Below are positions 22,171 to 22,571 of a stretch of 22,571 bases of DNA, piece by piece. Both the position numbers and the translations under genes were made by a program. The notes under the pieces are model-generated. The model ran no database searches. It was not told the DNA's origin and worked only from the letters and a program-made list of their open reading frames with translations. How positions within the stretch are numbered: position 1 is the first letter of the stretch; every line of letters begins with the position of its first letter. This DNA is from JALYOK01 sp031419835 (GTDB lineage Bacteria; Pseudomonadota; Gammaproteobacteria; Burkholderiales; JALYOK01), in contig JANOLP010000029.1 of assembly GCA_031419835.1 (NCBI GenBank), positions 1-22,571 of the forward strand, in the 5' to 3' direction.

Positions 22171-22571
22171 TCAAACAACGGGCTGCTCTACGCGCAATGG
22201 CAGGGCATACAGATCGAGCAAGTCGTACATCCGCTGTCGATACTCCGCCGTCAGCTTGCCGATGCACCACATCAGCTTACGCCACGGCTTGAGGCAGTTT
22301 TTTTTAGCAGCCGGCGCACTGTCTCGCGGCTGATAGGGCCAATCCCTGCCTGCGCTTGTGCGGCCTGCTCCAGCAATACAATCGTCCAATGCTTGGCCCC
22401 TTTGGGGGGTGCCGAGCACGCCAAGGCGGCTACTTGCGCCTCGACGTCGGTATCGTACTGGCGAGGCTTGCCCGGGCGCGCGACATCGTGCAGCGCGTAT
22501 TGCGCGCCGCCCTCCAGATATGCGGCTCGTGTGCGCCAGATGAGCATCGGCCCGACGCCGAGAACCGCCAT
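22171..22571 (-). pseudogene. IS630-family transposase fragment, frameshifted and truncated
   Basis: The frame enters from the right edge and encodes the N-terminal helix-turn-helix part of an IS630-type transposase: TRAAYLEGGAQYALHDVARPGKPRQ, then VAALACSAPPKGAKHWTIVLLE and ISRETVRRLLKK. It shifts by -1 at a run of eight A bases (22298-22305 on the complement) and the sequence continues as KNCLKPWRKLMWCIGKLTAEY...DLYALPLRVEQPVV in the new frame, ending at a stop at 22171 where the family normally continues into the first catalytic Asp (CFDE). It has therefore lost its catalytic domain. The gene body to the right lies outside the window. Confidence 0.85.
22298..22305 (-). promoter_or_regulatory. 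Possible programmed -1 frameshift site of the IS630 ORF
   Basis: On the minus strand the zero-frame codons read CTA AAA AAA ACT, which places A AAA AAA in the canonical slippery-heptamer phase for -1 slippage. The downstream frame is exactly -1. It may be a natural recoding site of the parent element or just a homopolymer mutation. Confidence 0.4.

Overview
The window comes from a Gram-negative bacterium, most likely a beta- or gammaproteobacterium. The signs are a DctPQM-type TRAP transporter, a two-partner secretion (TPS) system that needs an outer membrane, a tRNA-Pro with an encoded CCA end, bacterial glutathione S-transferases and remnants of IS1380 and IS630 elements. I cannot name a species.

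Positions 1-3401 (rightward) hold a metabolic operon: the 3' end of a TRAP substrate-binding protein, the small and large TRAP permeases, and a ketopantoate-reductase-like enzyme. A cluster of three hairpins follows (3426-3547). Positions 3678-5332 (leftward) form a tight operon of DUF4126 membrane protein, GIY-YIG protein and a methyltransferase that appears to carry a signal peptide; the last two share an ATGA overlap. A rightward tRNA-Pro (5409-5485) lies divergent to it. About 0.8 kb follows with no gene I can support. Positions 6323-8367 (rightward) carry three adjacent genes for distinct glutathione S-transferases.

From about 8.75 kb the window looks like accessory DNA. A 5'-truncated IS1380-family transposase runs into the 3' end of a leftward three-gene TPS operon (16594 to 9213): a FHA-type exoprotein (TpsA), a FecR-domain periplasmic protein and an FhaC/ShlB-type outer-membrane transporter (TpsB). 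The overlap between tpsA and the FecR gene, and the 13-bp gap to tpsB, suggest that the FecR protein works with the secretion pair.

Upstream of tpsA is a 141-bp palindromic MITE with a CTAA target duplication. After it comes a rightward two-gene unit (17259-22084): a protein fusing a SIR2-like and a TIR domain, then a membrane-anchored STAND NTPase with about 14 WD40 repeats. This pair is the best candidate for a new system: it has the layout of an NAD-directed effector plus an NTP-dependent sensor, as in antiphage STAND/Avs and TIR systems. The effector gene contains a 33-bp direct repeat (one mismatch) spaced exactly 260 codons apart, so recombination between the copies would delete most of the SIR2 domain in frame. 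The window ends in a truncated, frameshifted IS630-family transposase.
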